A stretch of 64,000 nucleotides of DNA from Curvibacter gracilis ATCC BAA-807 (GCF_000518645.1 NZ_JADZ01000011.1:244525-308524), one strand, 5' to 3'. Positions 41,381 to 52,016 are shown, counted from the stretch's first letter. The notes: generated from the sequence alone by a model not told the origin. Made by a program: numbers and translations.

Positions 41381-42643
41381 TCAGATGTCGAACAGCAGGC
41401 GCGACGGATCTTCCAGCGCTTCCTTCATGGCCACCAAGCCCAGCACGGCTTCGCGGCCGTCGATGATGCGGTGGTCATAGGACATGGCCAGGTAGTTGAT
41501 CGGACGGACCACGACCTGACCATTCTCGACCACGGCACGGTCCTTGGTGGCGTGCACGCCCAGGATGGCCGACTGCGGCGGGTTGATGATGGGGGTCGAC
41601 AGCATGGAGCCGAAGGTGCCACCGTTGGAGATCGAGAAGGTGCCACCGGTCATCTCTTCGATGCCCAGCTTGCCGTCCTTGGCCTTCTGGCCGAATTCAG
41701 CGATCTTCTTTTCGATGTCGGCAAAGCTCATCTGGTCGGCGTTGCGCAGGATCGGCACCACCAGGCCGCGGGGCGAGCCCACGGCGATGCCGATGTCGAA
41801 GTAGCCGTGGTAGACGATGTCGTTGCCATCGACCGAAGCGTTCAGCACCGGGAACTTCTTCAGGGCATGCACGGCCGCCTTGACGAAGAAGCTCATGAAG
41901 CCGATCTTCACGCCGTGTTCCTTGGTGAAGGCATCCTGGAACTTCTTGCGCATCTCCATGACCGGGGCCATGTTGACTTCGTTGAAGGTGGTCAGGATGG
42001 CATTGGTCGACTGCGATTGCAGCAGACGTTCGGCCACGCGGGCACGCAGGCGGCTCATGGGCACGCGCTGCTCAGGGCGATCGCCCAGGCTCGGGGCGGC
42101 AGGGGCAGCCACTTGCGGCAGCGACTTGGTGGGCGCACCGGTCGGGATGACGGACGGAGCAGCAGCGGGCTTGACGCCGGCGGCCACAGCACCCAGCACA
42201 TCACCCTTGGTGACGCGGCCGTCCTTGCCCGTACCGGTCACGGCACCCACGGCCAGACCGTTGTCGGCCAGCAGCTTGGCGGCAGCGGGCATGGCCACAT
42301 CGGCCTTGGAGGTCGAGGCAGCGGCGGCAGCGGGGGCTGCAGCGGCGGCGGGGGCCGCAGCCGGTGCAGCGGCAGCGGCCGGAGCGGCGGCGCCTGCCTT
42401 GCCTTCGGTGTCGATGCGGGCGATCAATTGATCGGCCACCACGGTGGCGCCATCGCCTTGCACGATTTCAGCCAGCACGCCGCCAGCCGGTGCCGGCACT
42501 TCGAGCACCACCTTGTCGGTTTCGATTTCGATCAGGATTTCGTCCACGGCCACGGCTTCGCCGGCCTTCTTCCTCCACGTCAGCATGGTGGCTTCGGCCA
42601 CGGATTCAGACAGCTGGGGGACTTTGACTTCTACGATTGCCAT
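41381..42643 (-). CDS. odhB: Dihydrolipoyllysine succinyltransferase (E2 of 2-oxoglutarate dehydrogenase)
   Basis: Core acyltransferase that moves the succinyl group from E1 to CoA. It is 420 residues. The lipoyl domain (1-77) carries the lipoylated Lys in [11 protein letters not shown]. An Ala/Pro-rich flexible linker (about 80-115), a peripheral-subunit-binding domain ([16 protein letters not shown]) and the catalytic domain ending in [14 protein letters not shown] follow. It lies 61 bases after odhA in the same operon. Confidence 0.97.
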   Translation of the reverse strand: MAIVEVKVPQLSESVAEATMLTWRKKAGEAVAVDEILIEIETDKVVLEVPAPAGGVLAEIVQGDGATVVADQLIARIDTEGKAGAAAPAAAAAPAAAPAAAAAPAAAAASTSKADVAMPAAAKLLADNGLAVGAVTGTGKDGRVTKGDVLGAVAAGVKPAAAPSVIPTGAPTKSLPQVAAPAAPSLGDRPEQRVPMSRLRARVAERLLQSQSTNAILTTFNEVNMAPVMEMRKKFQDAFTKEHGVKIGFMSFFVKAAVHALKKFPVLNASVDGNDIVYHGYFDIGIAVGSPRGLVVPILRNADQMSFADIEKKIAEFGQKAKDGKLGIEEMTGGTFSISNGGTFGSMLSTPIINPPQSAILGVHATKDRAVVENGQVVVRPINYLAMSYDHRIIDGREAVLGLVAMKEALEDPSRLLFDI

Positions 42644-42704
42644 ATCAATTCTTTCGGTATCTTGTTCTGGTTCGACGGGGGCTTTTGCAGCCCCCTTCTT
42701 GCAT

Positions 42705-45581
42705 TTACTTGGTCAGCACGAAACCCTTGAGCTTGCTGAAGGCGCCATCCACGAGGGCCTTCTGCTGTTCCTGGTGCAGGTGGGAGTAGCCCACAGCCGG
42801 CGAGGCCGAAGCCGCACGACCGGAGTAACCCAGCTTCTGACCGTCGAGCATGTTCTCGTGGATGTAGTGCTGCACAAAGAACCAGGCGCCCTGGTTTTGC
42901 GGCTCGTCCTGGCACCACACGATGTCGGTGGCGTTGGGGAACTTCTTCAGTTCGGCCGCGAACACCTTGTGCGGGAAGGGGTAGAGCTGTTCGACGCGGA
43001 TGATGGCCACATCGTCGGCGCCCTTCTCTTCGCGCTTCTTGGCCAGGTCGTAGTAGACCTTGCCCGAGCAGGCGATGACGCGCTTGACCTTGTCGGCCTT
43101 CTTGAGCACGTCTTCCTTGTGCTCGCCGATGACGGTCTGGAAGCTGCCCTTGGTGAACTCGATCAGCGGCGAGGTGGCGTCCTTGTTACGCAGCAGCGAC
43201 TTGGGCGTCATGATCACCAGCGGCTTGCGCAGGTTGCGCACCATCTGACGACGCAGCAGGTGGAAGATCTGGCTGGCGGTGGTCGGTTGCACCACTTGCA
43301 TGTTGGTGTCGGCCGACAACTGCATGAAGCGCTCCAGGCGGGCCGAGCTGTGCTCAGGGCCCTGGCCTTCGTAGCCGTGCGGCAGCATCAGGGTGATGCC
43401 GTTGACGCGGCCCCACTTCACTTCGCCGGAGGCGATGAACTGGTCGATCACCACCTGGGCGCCGTTGGCGAAGTCGCCGAACTGGGCTTCCCAGATCACC
43501 AGGGTGTTGGGGTCGTTCGAGGCGTAGCCGTATTCAAAGCCCAGCACCGCTTCTTCGGACAGGATCGAGTCGATCACCACGAACGGGGCCTGGTTCTCGG
43601 CCACGTTCTGCAGCGGCACGTAGGTGCCGGTGTCCCACTTTTCACGGCTTTGGTCGTGAATCACGGCGTGGCGGTGGGTGAAGGTACCGCGACCGCAGTC
43701 TTCGCCCGACAGACGCACCGGGTAGCCGCTGGCCACCAGCGAAGCGAAAGCCATGTGCTCGCCCATGCCCCAGTCCACCGGGATGTCACCACGGCCCATG
43801 GCTGCGCGGTCGTCATACACCTTCTTCACCAGTTGGTGCGGTGTGATGCTGGCCGGGATGGTGGTGATCTTGGTGGCCAGACGGTGCCATTCGGCAGCCG
43901 GGATGGCGGTGTCACCCGAGTCGGTCCACTTCTTGCCCAGGTAGGGGCTCCAGTCGACGGCAAACTTGCTCTTGAAGTTGGTCAGCACCGGGTCGACGGT
44001 GTGGCGGCCGGCATCCATGGCGGCACGGTATTCCTTGACCATGTCGTCGCCCAGGGTCGCGCCCAGGCCCTGGGTGGCCAGCTTGTCTGCATAGAGCTTG
44101 CGGGTGCCGGGGTGGGCCGCAATCTTCTTGTACATGAGAGGCTGGGTCAGGCTGGGGGTGTCCTGCTCGTTGTGGCCCAGCTTGCGGAAGCAGGTGATGT
44201 CGACCACCACGTCCTGGCGAAAGGTCATGCGGAACTCGAGGGCGAGCTGCATGCACAGCACCACGGCTTCCGGATCGTCACCGTTCACGTGCAGCACCGG
44301 GGCCTCGACCATCTTGACGATGTCGGTGCAATAGGCGCTGGAACGCATGTCGCGCGGATCGCTGGTGGTGAAGCCGATCTGGTTGTTGATGATGATGTGC
44401 ACCGTGCCGCCCGTGGTGTAGCCACGGGTCTGGGCCAGGGCCAGGGTTTCCTGGTTGACACCTTGACCACCGAAAGCGGCGTCGCCGTGCACCAGCACCG
44501 GCAGCACCTGGTTGCCATGTGGGTCGTTCCGGCGGTCCATGCGGGCACGCACCGAACCTTCGACCACCGGGTTGACGATTTCCAGGTGGGAGGGGTTGAA
44601 CGCCAGCGACAGGTGGACCGGGCCGCCAGGGGTGGTCACGTCCGAGCTGAAGCCCTGGTGGTACTTGACGTCACCGGCCGGCAGGTCTTCCGGTGCGGTG
44701 TGGTCGAATTCGGCAAACAGGTCCTTGGGCATCTTGCCCAGGGTGTTGACCAGCACGTTCAGACGACCGCGGTGGGCCATGCCGATGACGATTTCCTGCA
44801 CGCCCTTGGCGCCGGCCGACTGGATCAGTTCGTCCATGGCGGCGATGAAGCTTTCACCGCCTTCGAGCGAGAAGCGCTTCTGGCCCACGTACTTGGTGTG
44901 CAGGTAGCGCTCCAGGCCTTCGGCTGCGGTCAGGCGGTCGAGGATGTGCTTTTTCTTGTCGCCGCCGAAATTCGGCTTGCTGCGGATGCTTTCCAGCTTC
45001 TTCTGCCACCAGGCCTTCTGGTCCTGGTCGGTGGTGTGCATGTACTCGGCGCCGATGGTGCCGCAGTAGGTTTCACGCAGGGCGTTGTGCAGTTCGCGCA
45101 GGGACATGGTGTCCTTGCCGAAGAAGGTGTTGCTGATGTTGAACACCGTCTCCTGATCGGCATCGGTGAAGCCGTAGTAGGAGAGTTCGAGTTGGGGGAT
45201 GGGAGCACGCTCGGTGCGCTTGAGCGGATCCAGATCGGCCCAGCGGGCGCCGACGTTGCGGTAAGCGGCGATCAGCTGTTGGACGGCGGTGCGCTTGCGG
45301 CCCATTTCGGCGTCGGCACTGGCCACGACCACTTTGGTCTGGCCCGACTTGGCGCGCTCGGCGAAGGCGTTGATGACAGGCAGGTGGGGCACGTCACGGG
45401 CGTTGCTGCCGTCGACGGCGGGCACGTGCTGCAGGGCGTCGAAGTAGTCGCGCCAGGTGTCAGGCACGCTGCCGGGGTTGGCCAGGTAGTTTTCGTACAT
45501 CTCTTCGACATAGGGCGCGTTGCCCCCGAAGAGATAGGTGTTGCCTTGGTAGGCTTGATAGACGGACGAAGAATCGCTCAT
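42705..45581 (-). CDS. odhA: 2-oxoglutarate dehydrogenase E1 component
   Basis: Thiamine-diphosphate enzyme that decarboxylates 2-oxoglutarate in the TCA cycle. It is 958 residues. The N-terminus holds the short helix [20 protein letters not shown] type used for E2 binding. [29 protein letters not shown] and the later [19 protein letters not shown] are conserved active-site blocks. GGAGG precedes the ATG at 45581. It is first in odhA-odhB-lpd; a possible promoter lies in the long upstream gap. Confidence 0.97.
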   Translation of the reverse strand: MSDSSSVYQAYQGNTYLFGGNAPYVEEMYENYLANPGSVPDTWRDYFDALQHVPAVDGSNARDVPHLPVINAFAERAKSGQTKVVVASADAEMGRKRTAVQQLIAAYRNVGARWADLDPLKRTERAPIPQLELSYYGFTDADQETVFNISNTFFGKDTMSLRELHNALRETYCGTIGAEYMHTTDQDQKAWWQKKLESIRSKPNFGGDKKKHILDRLTAAEGLERYLHTKYVGQKRFSLEGGESFIAAMDELIQSAGAKGVQEIVIGMAHRGRLNVLVNTLGKMPKDLFAEFDHTAPEDLPAGDVKYHQGFSSDVTTPGGPVHLSLAFNPSHLEIVNPVVEGSVRARMDRRNDPHGNQVLPVLVHGDAAFGGQGVNQETLALAQTRGYTTGGTVHIIINNQIGFTTSDPRDMRSSAYCTDIVKMVEAPVLHVNGDDPEAVVLCMQLALEFRMTFRQDVVVDITCFRKLGHNEQDTPSLTQPLMYKKIAAHPGTRKLYADKLATQGLGATLGDDMVKEYRAAMDAGRHTVDPVLTNFKSKFAVDWSPYLGKKWTDSGDTAIPAAEWHRLATKITTIPASITPHQLVKKVYDDRAAMGRGDIPVDWGMGEHMAFASLVASGYPVRLSGEDCGRGTFTHRHAVIHDQSREKWDTGTYVPLQNVAENQAPFVVIDSILSEEAVLGFEYGYASNDPNTLVIWEAQFGDFANGAQVVIDQFIASGEVKWGRVNGITLMLPHGYEGQGPEHSSARLERFMQLSADTNMQVVQPTTASQIFHLLRRQMVRNLRKPLVIMTPKSLLRNKDATSPLIEFTKGSFQTVIGEHKEDVLKKADKVKRVIACSGKVYYDLAKKREEKGADDVAIIRVEQLYPFPHKVFAAELKKFPNATDIVWCQDEPQNQGAWFFVQHYIHENMLDGQKLGYSGRAASASPAVGYSHLHQEQQKALVDGAFSKLKGFVLTK

Positions 45582-45932
45582 ATTCCGCGGACCTCCGCTC
45601 CCCTCAGGGAAGCATTAGCTGGTTGATAAACCTTCCGCGACACGGCTGAACCGATTGGCGGATGCGACAGTGGCTGGGGAAGGGCCTTTTGCGGACGCGA
45701 TTGTGCCACCGAATGGCCCCGCAGCAAGGAGTCAGCCCCCTAAACCGATGACCGCAGCATTGCTTTCAAAGTGACACCCCGGGACCGCCCGAGCAGCCAC
45801 CCGCGAGCACTGACGGCGGTTGCAGGCCGTTGGCGCAAGATGTCCCGCACTTGCCTTCGAAAGCCTTCAACGGGCCTGTTCGCACCAAGACCAATGCTTG
45901 CCGAATGTTACGAATTCGGCGCAGAAAGTATT
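45582..45932 (-). promoter_or_regulatory. odhA upstream region
   Basis: This 351-base stretch between odhA and the hydrolase gene holds no gene that I can support. On the minus strand a weak sigma70-like pair TTGCTG (45727-45722) and CACAAT (45705-45700) with a 16-base spacer is the best odhA promoter candidate. No T-rich terminator for the upstream operon is apparent. Confidence 0.3.
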
Positions 45933-47660
45933 TCAGGCGCCCCGCGACGCCACGAATTGCCTGACGATTTGGATCAGGTTCTCGGAGTCCGCGGCCGCCG
46001 TGAAGGTGTGATCGGCCCCCGGCACCAGATGCACACGGGCGGCCGGATTGCGCAGCAGACGCCGCCCACCGGGGCCAAAACAGGCCTGCAATTCGTTCAG
46101 CCCGGGATCGGTGTCGGCGTAGACCAGAAACAGGGGCAGGCGCTGCTTGGCCAGCGCGGCAAACAAGGCCTGCACCTTGGCGGCCCTCGGCGCCAGTGCC
46201 CAGCCAGCCGGCAACCGCGCCTGCAAGGCCGCGGCACAACGAAACCACACAGCCTTGCCGACCTGGCGGAGCACCCCGGTCACGGCCACCTCGGCGCGCC
46301 ACAAGCGGCGCCAGAAATGGGCCGAGAACAGCACTCTCCAGTAGTGGCCCAGTCGCTGGATCTCGACCTTGGCAGGCGCGCCCTCCTCCTGCATCTCGCT
46401 GCCAAAGGCGGGGCCATCCCAGAGAAAACTCTGCGGATTCACCATCACCAGCCCCCCCATGCGGGTTTCATGGACAGCGGCATGCAGGCCCAGGTAGCCC
46501 CCCGAACAAATGCCGAAGACGATGGGGCGAGTCCAACCCTGCCCCTCCAGCCAGCTCAGCGCATGGCCGACATCCTCCAGCGAGGCCTGGCTGTAGAGCG
46601 CCAGGCTGCGCCCTCGCACCACGGGCAAGGTGTCGCCGATGCCGCTGGCATCCATGCGCAAAGAGGCCACGCCGGCCGCTGCCAGCGACCGAGCCAGGGC
46701 CACACTGAGGCGGTGGTGTCCGGAGCGCGGATTGCCACCAGTGTTCAGAATCAGCACACATGGCCCCTCTGGATGGGGCCCGTGGGGGCGGCAAAGAATG
46801 CCGAAATAGGCCTCGCCCGGACCGAAGCGGTGCCCGGATTCCAGCCCCTGGGGCAGGTTGAGCTCCGTTGCCAAAGGCAAGGCTGGCTCATGCAAGGAAC
46901 CCAGGCCAGCGCCTGGCGCACCCTGCTGCGCCAGCCACTGGACACCCTGCGCAAAGCTGGCCTCGGCCGCCTCGACCAGATGGGGTTCGGCCCGCAAGCC
47001 CGCCAGATCGGGCATCTCGTGCACGCTGAATTCGGTGCCACCCGCCTGGGCGTGCACGGGCCCCAGCTTGGCCAAGCCGCGGACACCCGCCTCGCTCAAC
47101 ATCTGCACGGCCAGCGCCGGGCGTCGGGCCAGGCAGTTCAGGTCAAGCGACTGCAGCCCCGCCAGAGTGGCATTCGAAAGCCACCAGCCATAGAGGTAGA
47201 AGCCATCCCCCTGGGCCGCCGCCTGGGCGGTCAACTGGAGTTCGCGCACCAGATGCCGGCCCGATGGCGGAGGCGACAGCAGCAGCAGGGCCCGCACATC
47301 GGGCTCGGTGCTGGCCACCTCGGCCGCCAGCAAGGCGCCCAGACGGTGACCACACAGGCTCAGCGCCACCCCCGGAAAATGGCCACGCGCCCAGGCCAGT
47401 GCCGCGCGCACGCCGGCCAACCAAGCCTCGGTGGCATCCACGGAAGCGGTCAGGTCGACGCTGTCGCCCAGGCCTGGGTAGTCCAGGTGCAAGGCCGCCA
47501 TGCCGGCCGCGGCCATGTCCTCGGCCAGGGCCCCCAATGCGCGGTAGGCGTACAGACCCTCACCACCAAAGGCATTGCACAGAACCACGAGGTGGCGGAA
47601 CAGCCCATCGGCAGGCGCATGCAACTGAGCCCGGCAGCCGGAGAAGACGACAGATTTCAT
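45933..47660 (-). CDS. Tandem alpha/beta hydrolase with atypical nucleophiles
   Basis: A 575-residue cytoplasmic protein made of two alpha/beta-hydrolase domains (about 1-240 and 270-575). In the N-terminal half the nucleophile elbow reads G104-H-R-L-G108, so Arg replaces the usual Ser and the domain is probably inactive. In the C-terminal half it reads G383-I-C-S-G387, placing Cys385 at the nucleophile site, with candidate Asp516/518 and His551. Cys elbows occur in PHA synthases and dienelactone hydrolases. It resembles exosortase-system-associated hydrolases, from memory. It is last in the aminoacyl-carrier-protein operon, 22 bases after the glycosidase gene, suggesting acyl transfer or thioester hydrolysis. 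Confidence 0.75.
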   Translation of the reverse strand: MKSVVFSGCRAQLHAPADGLFRHLVVLCNAFGGEGLYAYRALGALAEDMAAAGMAALHLDYPGLGDSVDLTASVDATEAWLAGVRAALAWARGHFPGVALSLCGHRLGALLAAEVASTEPDVRALLLLSPPPSGRHLVRELQLTAQAAAQGDGFYLYGWWLSNATLAGLQSLDLNCLARRPALAVQMLSEAGVRGLAKLGPVHAQAGGTEFSVHEMPDLAGLRAEPHLVEAAEASFAQGVQWLAQQGAPGAGLGSLHEPALPLATELNLPQGLESGHRFGPGEAYFGILCRPHGPHPEGPCVLILNTGGNPRSGHHRLSVALARSLAAAGVASLRMDASGIGDTLPVVRGRSLALYSQASLEDVGHALSWLEGQGWTRPIVFGICSGGYLGLHAAVHETRMGGLVMVNPQSFLWDGPAFGSEMQEEGAPAKVEIQRLGHYWRVLFSAHFWRRLWRAEVAVTGVLRQVGKAVWFRCAAALQARLPAGWALAPRAAKVQALFAALAKQRLPLFLVYADTDPGLNELQACFGPGGRRLLRNPAARVHLVPGADHTFTAAADSENLIQIVRQFVASRGA

Positions 47661-47682
47661 GACGACGTGATGAACAGGGTGC

Positions 47683-50121
47683 TCAAGGCGTAGGCGGGGC
47701 CAGGCGCACCCAGGGCGCCGTCAGGCCATTGAGCGCGGCCAGGGTACCCCCGGCCAGCGCGGGCTCCACCGTGGAGGCTTCACGCGGACGCAGGCTCAGC
47801 CACTTTTCGATGCCCGGCGGCAGATGGAACCAATCGTCCGAGGGCTGATGGCTGTGACTGACAAAATGGACGTAGTGAGCAAAGCGCTGCGCCGTGACGC
47901 CCAACTGCCAGCCGCCATCGCGCCACTCGAGGCGGGTGCTGAAGCCCAGATCGGCAGCAGGCAGCGCCCGCTGCGGCAGGTGGCAGGCCCAGCCCAGCAC
48001 CTGGCCTGAGAGTGCATCGCGCAGCACGGCCACACTGACATCATGGGCCGGTGGCCCAAAACGGTAGGCATAGCTGATGTCGAAGAATCGCCCGAGCAGA
48101 GCCGTGCTGCTCAGCGTGGCCGCCCCATGGGCAGGCAGCTCCAGTGTCTGCTGGCCGTCAATCACCACGCGCTGCCCATCCCGAAACACCTGCAGGCTGA
48201 GCACCGCCTTCAGCGCCTGCGGTCGCTCATTGATCACATGCAGCGCCAGGCCGTTCAGGCCTTCGTCGGTGATCAGGACCTGCACGGGTTGCAACACCCG
48301 CGTCAATGCGTGCCACACGGGCTTGGCGCGGGCCTGATGATCCAGCAGCCCCCACCCGGCACCCTCACGCAGGTCCCGCAATTGCCAGACCAGCGCCCCG
48401 GCGCAGCCGGAATCCGGGCGGCGCCACTCCGAATACAAGTGCTCGGCCAGATCGCAGGAGACTGCCCGCCCCAGATCCAGGTAGCGAGCCGGGTCTTCGC
48501 GCCGCAGGCGGCCCGGGTCCACCCCATACAGCAGTTGCAGGTAGTGCTCGCGCACATCGTCGAAATCCCACGAGGCGGCAGCGTCACGTGGGGTGCCCTG
48601 CTTCCAGAGCAGGCCCATGGGTTGCTGGGCCAGTGCCGGGGCCAGATCGGCCTCAGCCGGCACATGGGCCAGAGCCATGCACTCGCTGGCGAAGCGCACC
48701 CGCGCGCGGCGGGCATCGTCCAGCCCGCGCTGGTAGGCCCCCACGCCGTAGTAATGGCACACCCCCTGATCGGTCGAGAAGCTGGGCTGCCCACCCCAGG
48801 GCGTGTTGGGCACATAAGGCACATCGGGCCGGGCCTCGACACAGGCCTTGGCCAGCAGCCCCTGAAAAATCGGATCGTCTTCCGGCCAATCGACGCCCAG
48901 CATCTCAGCCTGCTGGCGCACCTCGCTGCCGCCGCACAGCACGGCCACACAGGGGTGGCACAAGGTGCGGTCCAGAAAATGCCGCGCCTCGGCGTCCAGC
49001 TCGGCCAGAAAGCCGGCGTCCCGCGCGGGGTAGTCGAAATTGGCCAGCATGAAATCGTGCCAGACCAGCAGACCGGCCTCATCGCACGCGGCAAAGAAAG
49101 CGGCCTCCTCGTACAGCATGGTGCCGCTCACGCGCACCATGTTCATGCCCGCGTTGACCAGCTCACGCGCCAGCGCACGGTACACCTCAGGCCGGCTGCG
49201 CAGGCGCAGCAGATCAGGGGGCGTCCAGCACACGCCACGGCAAAACACCGGCAGGCCATTGACCCGCAGGCGAAACGCCCCTTGTTGTCGATCCAGTTCG
49301 ATGCTTCGAAAACCGACCCTGGCCAGCAGGGTCTGCTGTGCGCCAGTATCCAGCCACACTTCGTGCAGCACTGGCCGACCATGGGTGTGCGGCGCCCAGG
49401 CCTGGGCCTGAGGTACCCCCCCTTCTGCCCACCAAAGCCCGTCATCACGCTGCTGCAGGGGCAGACAGGTGTCGGCACACCGGAGCTGGGCGCCCTGGGG
49501 CAACTGCGCCCCCTGCAGACCCAGTTGCAGCCGTGCGCCCTGCCCGGTCCAATCCGCGCGCAGGGAGTGGATCTTCACTGGCGCGCCATCCGAAGGCGAG
49601 GTCAGGCGGATCTCGCCAAAGGGGCCGATGGGCGTCCACTCCGGGCACCAGCCCAGCATGTGCCCCAGCACGGTCTGGCGCATGTCGCGCAGGCTGGGCG
49701 GTTGGATCATGCGGGGGCGCCAACGGGCCCGGCCCTGACGCTTGAGGGTACCCCGTGCCAAGGCCTTGAAACACAGAACGAGGGTGGAGCGTCCTGCCGG
49801 CAAGGCCACACTCAGGGGCAGGTACATCTGACGGTGCGTGCACAACAACCGCCCATCCAGCCAGACATCGACCACCCCGGCCAGACCTTCGAAGTGCAGC
49901 GTGGCTGCAGCGGGCAGGTTCCAGCCAGATCGGTACCAGACGTCCTGCTCCATCAGCGAGCGCGGCGCCAGCAGATCGAGGCGCCCCGCTTGCGAGAGCG
50001 CCTCGCAGGCCGTGCCGGGCACAGGTGCAGTCAACCAGGCGCCATCGGCCTGGGGCAGCCGATCGGGGTGATCGAACTGACCGCCAGGGGTTTCCAGCAG
50101 TTGCCAGGAGGGACCCACCAT
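47683..50121 (-). CDS. Glycoside hydrolase family 2 (beta-mannosidase-like)
   Basis: An 812-residue protein with the GH2 layout: N-terminal jelly-roll (VWYRSGWNLP, GLAGVVDVWLDGRLL), immunoglobulin-like domain, TIM barrel and C-terminal beta domains. The likely acid/base is Glu400 in LCGGSE and the nucleophile Glu480 in RFASE, matching the beta-mannosidase pattern. WHDFMLANFDYP fits the same branch. There is no signal peptide, so it probably acts in the cytoplasm on a small sugar or glycoconjugate. It sits seven bases after the DUF1839 gene, in the aminoacyl-carrier-protein operon, which is an unusual partner. The substrate is unknown. Confidence 0.82.
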   Translation of the reverse strand: MVGPSWQLLETPGGQFDHPDRLPQADGAWLTAPVPGTACEALSQAGRLDLLAPRSLMEQDVWYRSGWNLPAAATLHFEGLAGVVDVWLDGRLLCTHRQMYLPLSVALPAGRSTLVLCFKALARGTLKRQGRARWRPRMIQPPSLRDMRQTVLGHMLGWCPEWTPIGPFGEIRLTSPSDGAPVKIHSLRADWTGQGARLQLGLQGAQLPQGAQLRCADTCLPLQQRDDGLWWAEGGVPQAQAWAPHTHGRPVLHEVWLDTGAQQTLLARVGFRSIELDRQQGAFRLRVNGLPVFCRGVCWTPPDLLRLRSRPEVYRALARELVNAGMNMVRVSGTMLYEEAAFFAACDEAGLLVWHDFMLANFDYPARDAGFLAELDAEARHFLDRTLCHPCVAVLCGGSEVRQQAEMLGVDWPEDDPIFQGLLAKACVEARPDVPYVPNTPWGGQPSFSTDQGVCHYYGVGAYQRGLDDARRARVRFASECMALAHVPAEADLAPALAQQPMGLLWKQGTPRDAAASWDFDDVREHYLQLLYGVDPGRLRREDPARYLDLGRAVSCDLAEHLYSEWRRPDSGCAGALVWQLRDLREGAGWGLLDHQARAKPVWHALTRVLQPVQVLITDEGLNGLALHVINERPQALKAVLSLQVFRDGQRVVIDGQQTLELPAHGAATLSSTALLGRFFDISYAYRFGPPAHDVSVAVLRDALSGQVLGWACHLPQRALPAADLGFSTRLEWRDGGWQLGVTAQRFAHYVHFVSHSHQPSDDWFHLPPGIEKWLSLRPREASTVEPALAGGTLAALNGLTAPWVRLAPPTP

Positions 50122-50127
50122 GAAATC

Positions 50128-51093
50128 TCAGCCCAGATGCTGACGCAGGCCGCCGATGACGGCGTCCCATCGCTCGGCGACATCGCTCAGGATGCGGCCC
50201 GAATCATCGGGCTTGCGCCGCGCCACGGCGCGCACGACGCGAAACTGCATCAGCTTGGCCTGGGCCGCGATGTGATCGCAGTGCGCTGCCAGCGGCAGCA
50301 GTGCCCCATCCCCAAGCCAGCGCAAATAGTGATCCAGCAGGCCGAACACGGCACCGAATTGGCGGAAGTGGTTGAAGGCATAGAGGTGGAAATACTCGTT
50401 GCCGCGCTCGATCACCCGGGCCAGATCGGCCTCGTACTGCTGCTGATAGGCAAGAAACGGATTGACCGCCGGCGCCAACAGCAGGTGCTGTTGCAAGGCA
50501 ACCCGGGCGGCAGTTCGCAGGGCCTCACCTTGCAAGGGCGAGCGCTTGCGCTGCAACACTTCGGTGTAGGGCAGCAAGGCGCCGGTGGCCTGTCGGTCCA
50601 CCGAGTCGATGGCAAACAGGGCGCGGTAATCGTCACCCTGCAGCACATAGCGGCCTGCGTTGTGGAAGTAGCCGAGCAGTTGCTTGTCGGGGTCGATGAA
50701 TTCGATGCCGATGGTGGTCTTGCTGTGCTCCCGCTGGTAGGAGGTGCTGCGGGTGTCGGGCATGTGAAAGCCGTCCAGCTCCACCAGCACCAGATGCCCG
50801 CGTGCGACCTGGGCCGCCACATGGTCCTGCAGACGATCGAACATCGCCAACTCGCGCAGCACCAGGCCGTGCATGCTGGCAAGGTCGGCAGGCTCGAACT
50901 TGCAGAAGGTGAACTGGTCACCCTCGTAGTCCAGCTGGACCAATGCCCCCATCAGGGCCTCAGGGGCCAAGCCGAGGTGGTTGAGGTAGGTGATCCAAAG
51001 GTCCAGGCTGCAGTTGGACTGCGGCCAGTGGCGCTCGGCAGCGTGCACCGCGTGCGGGCTGTAGGCCGGCAGCGCAAGAGCCTCGCCCAGCAT
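50128..51093 (-). CDS. DUF1839 family protein
   Basis: A 321-residue soluble protein of a family with no assigned function. Marked segments are LVELDGFHMPDT, REHSKTTIGIEFID and LLGYFHNAGRYVLQGDDY, plus a late aromatic segment YFHLYAFNHFRQFG. The HSKTTIGI block is the part that I recognise as DUF1839. The ATG at 51093 overlaps the ligase stop as TGATG, so the two are translationally coupled. Members of this family are neighbours of amino acid:carrier-protein ligases, so it may act on the loaded carrier, which is inference. Confidence 0.8.
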   Translation of the reverse strand: MLGEALALPAYSPHAVHAAERHWPQSNCSLDLWITYLNHLGLAPEALMGALVQLDYEGDQFTFCKFEPADLASMHGLVLRELAMFDRLQDHVAAQVARGHLVLVELDGFHMPDTRSTSYQREHSKTTIGIEFIDPDKQLLGYFHNAGRYVLQGDDYRALFAIDSVDRQATGALLPYTEVLQRKRSPLQGEALRTAARVALQQHLLLAPAVNPFLAYQQQYEADLARVIERGNEYFHLYAFNHFRQFGAVFGLLDHYLRWLGDGALLPLAAHCDHIAAQAKLMQFRVVRAVARRKPDDSGRILSDVAERWDAVIGGLRQHLG

Positions 51094-52016
51094 CAGAACC
51101 CTCCCAGCGCCGCCTGCACATCAGCCGGCCAGGCCTTGGGGTCAAAGCCATGGTGGCGGAACAGGGCCAGGGTGATGCGCTCCATGCCGAAGCCGACGCA
51201 GGCCGTGTGGGCGACCTCGTCGCCCGGGGTACGCAACTTCCAGATCAGACCGAAATGGTCCATGTGGTAATTGAAGCTCAGGCAGGCGGTCGGGTTCTCT
51301 TCGCTGTTGACGGGCACCAGCAATTCAAATTTGAGTTTCTGCTGCCGCTGGCTGGCGGCCAGCACACGGCCGGCACGACCAAAGAAGGGATCGTTGGCCA
51401 CATCGATGGTCAAGGGCAGGGCCAAGGAGCGCATGAGCTTTTCACCCGCCTCCAGCCAGTGGGCGCGGAAGGCCAGCACCTGGTCGGGCGTGCCAACGCG
51501 CACGTACTCGCGCATGCGAAACAGCTGCAGCCGTGTGGGCTCCAGCGAGGGCTCGTGCCGGAAGCAGTACGACAACAGATCCAGGGTCACGCCATCGGGG
51601 CCAACCGGCCCCCGGCGTGCTACCACCGGGTAGGAAGGGTAGCAGGCAGCCGGCGTCAGCACCACGCCAGAGGCCTTCTGGCCTTCGGTCCAGTCCTTGC
51701 CTTCAGCCACGCATTCAAGGATGCGGCGGTGCTCGCTCTCATCGCCGCAAAAGCAATGCACCGTGCCCGCGAAGTGTGGAAAGGTCTTGAGGTATTCGCT
51801 CTCTTCAAAGGTCTGCTGCGAGATGGCAGGCGGAAAGCGCATCACCTCAGCCTTCTGATCGGCGCCATAGCGGGTGATCAGGCGGTCCAGCTTGTCGAGG
51901 ATGTCCTCGAACACCCCGCTCTTGCCATACAGGCCGTCCACACCCATGGGAATCAGGTGGCCTGCGGCAATCAACTGCTCAAGAAAAGTAGGGCTCGTGT
52001 CCAGGGCGTCGCTCAT
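51093..52016 (-). CDS. Amino acid:[carrier protein] ligase (class II SerRS-like)
   Basis: A truncated homologue of atypical seryl-tRNA synthetases that activates a small amino acid with ATP and attaches it to the phosphopantetheine of a carrier protein rather than to tRNA. It is 307 residues and lacks any tRNA-binding arm. Zinc ligands appear to be Cys125 (TPAACYP), Glu170 (RMREYV) and Cys273 (TACVG). All three are offset by six from the Cys131/Glu176/Cys279 that I recall for the Bradyrhizobium enzyme. Motif 2 is FRHEP with downstream Arg, and motif 3 is GFGMERITLALF. The carrier gene lies two genes upstream. Gly or Ala is the likely substrate by analogy. Confidence 0.9.
   Translation of the reverse strand: MSDALDTSPTFLEQLIAAGHLIPMGVDGLYGKSGVFEDILDKLDRLITRYGADQKAEVMRFPPAISQQTFEESEYLKTFPHFAGTVHCFCGDESEHRRILECVAEGKDWTEGQKASGVVLTPAACYPSYPVVARRGPVGPDGVTLDLLSYCFRHEPSLEPTRLQLFRMREYVRVGTPDQVLAFRAHWLEAGEKLMRSLALPLTIDVANDPFFGRAGRVLAASQRQQKLKFELLVPVNSEENPTACLSFNYHMDHFGLIWKLRTPGDEVAHTACVGFGMERITLALFRHHGFDPKAWPADVQAALGGF

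Noticed and set aside
42444..45626. 1060-codon open frame on the plus strand
   Set aside because: It runs antisense over odhA, whose product is unmistakable; high GC suppresses stops in the opposite frame and the translation has no recognisable domain.
48043..51270. 1075-codon open frame on the plus strand
   Set aside because: Antisense shadow of the glycosidase, DUF1839 and ligase genes; composition is His/Gln/Arg-rich as is typical for such shadows.
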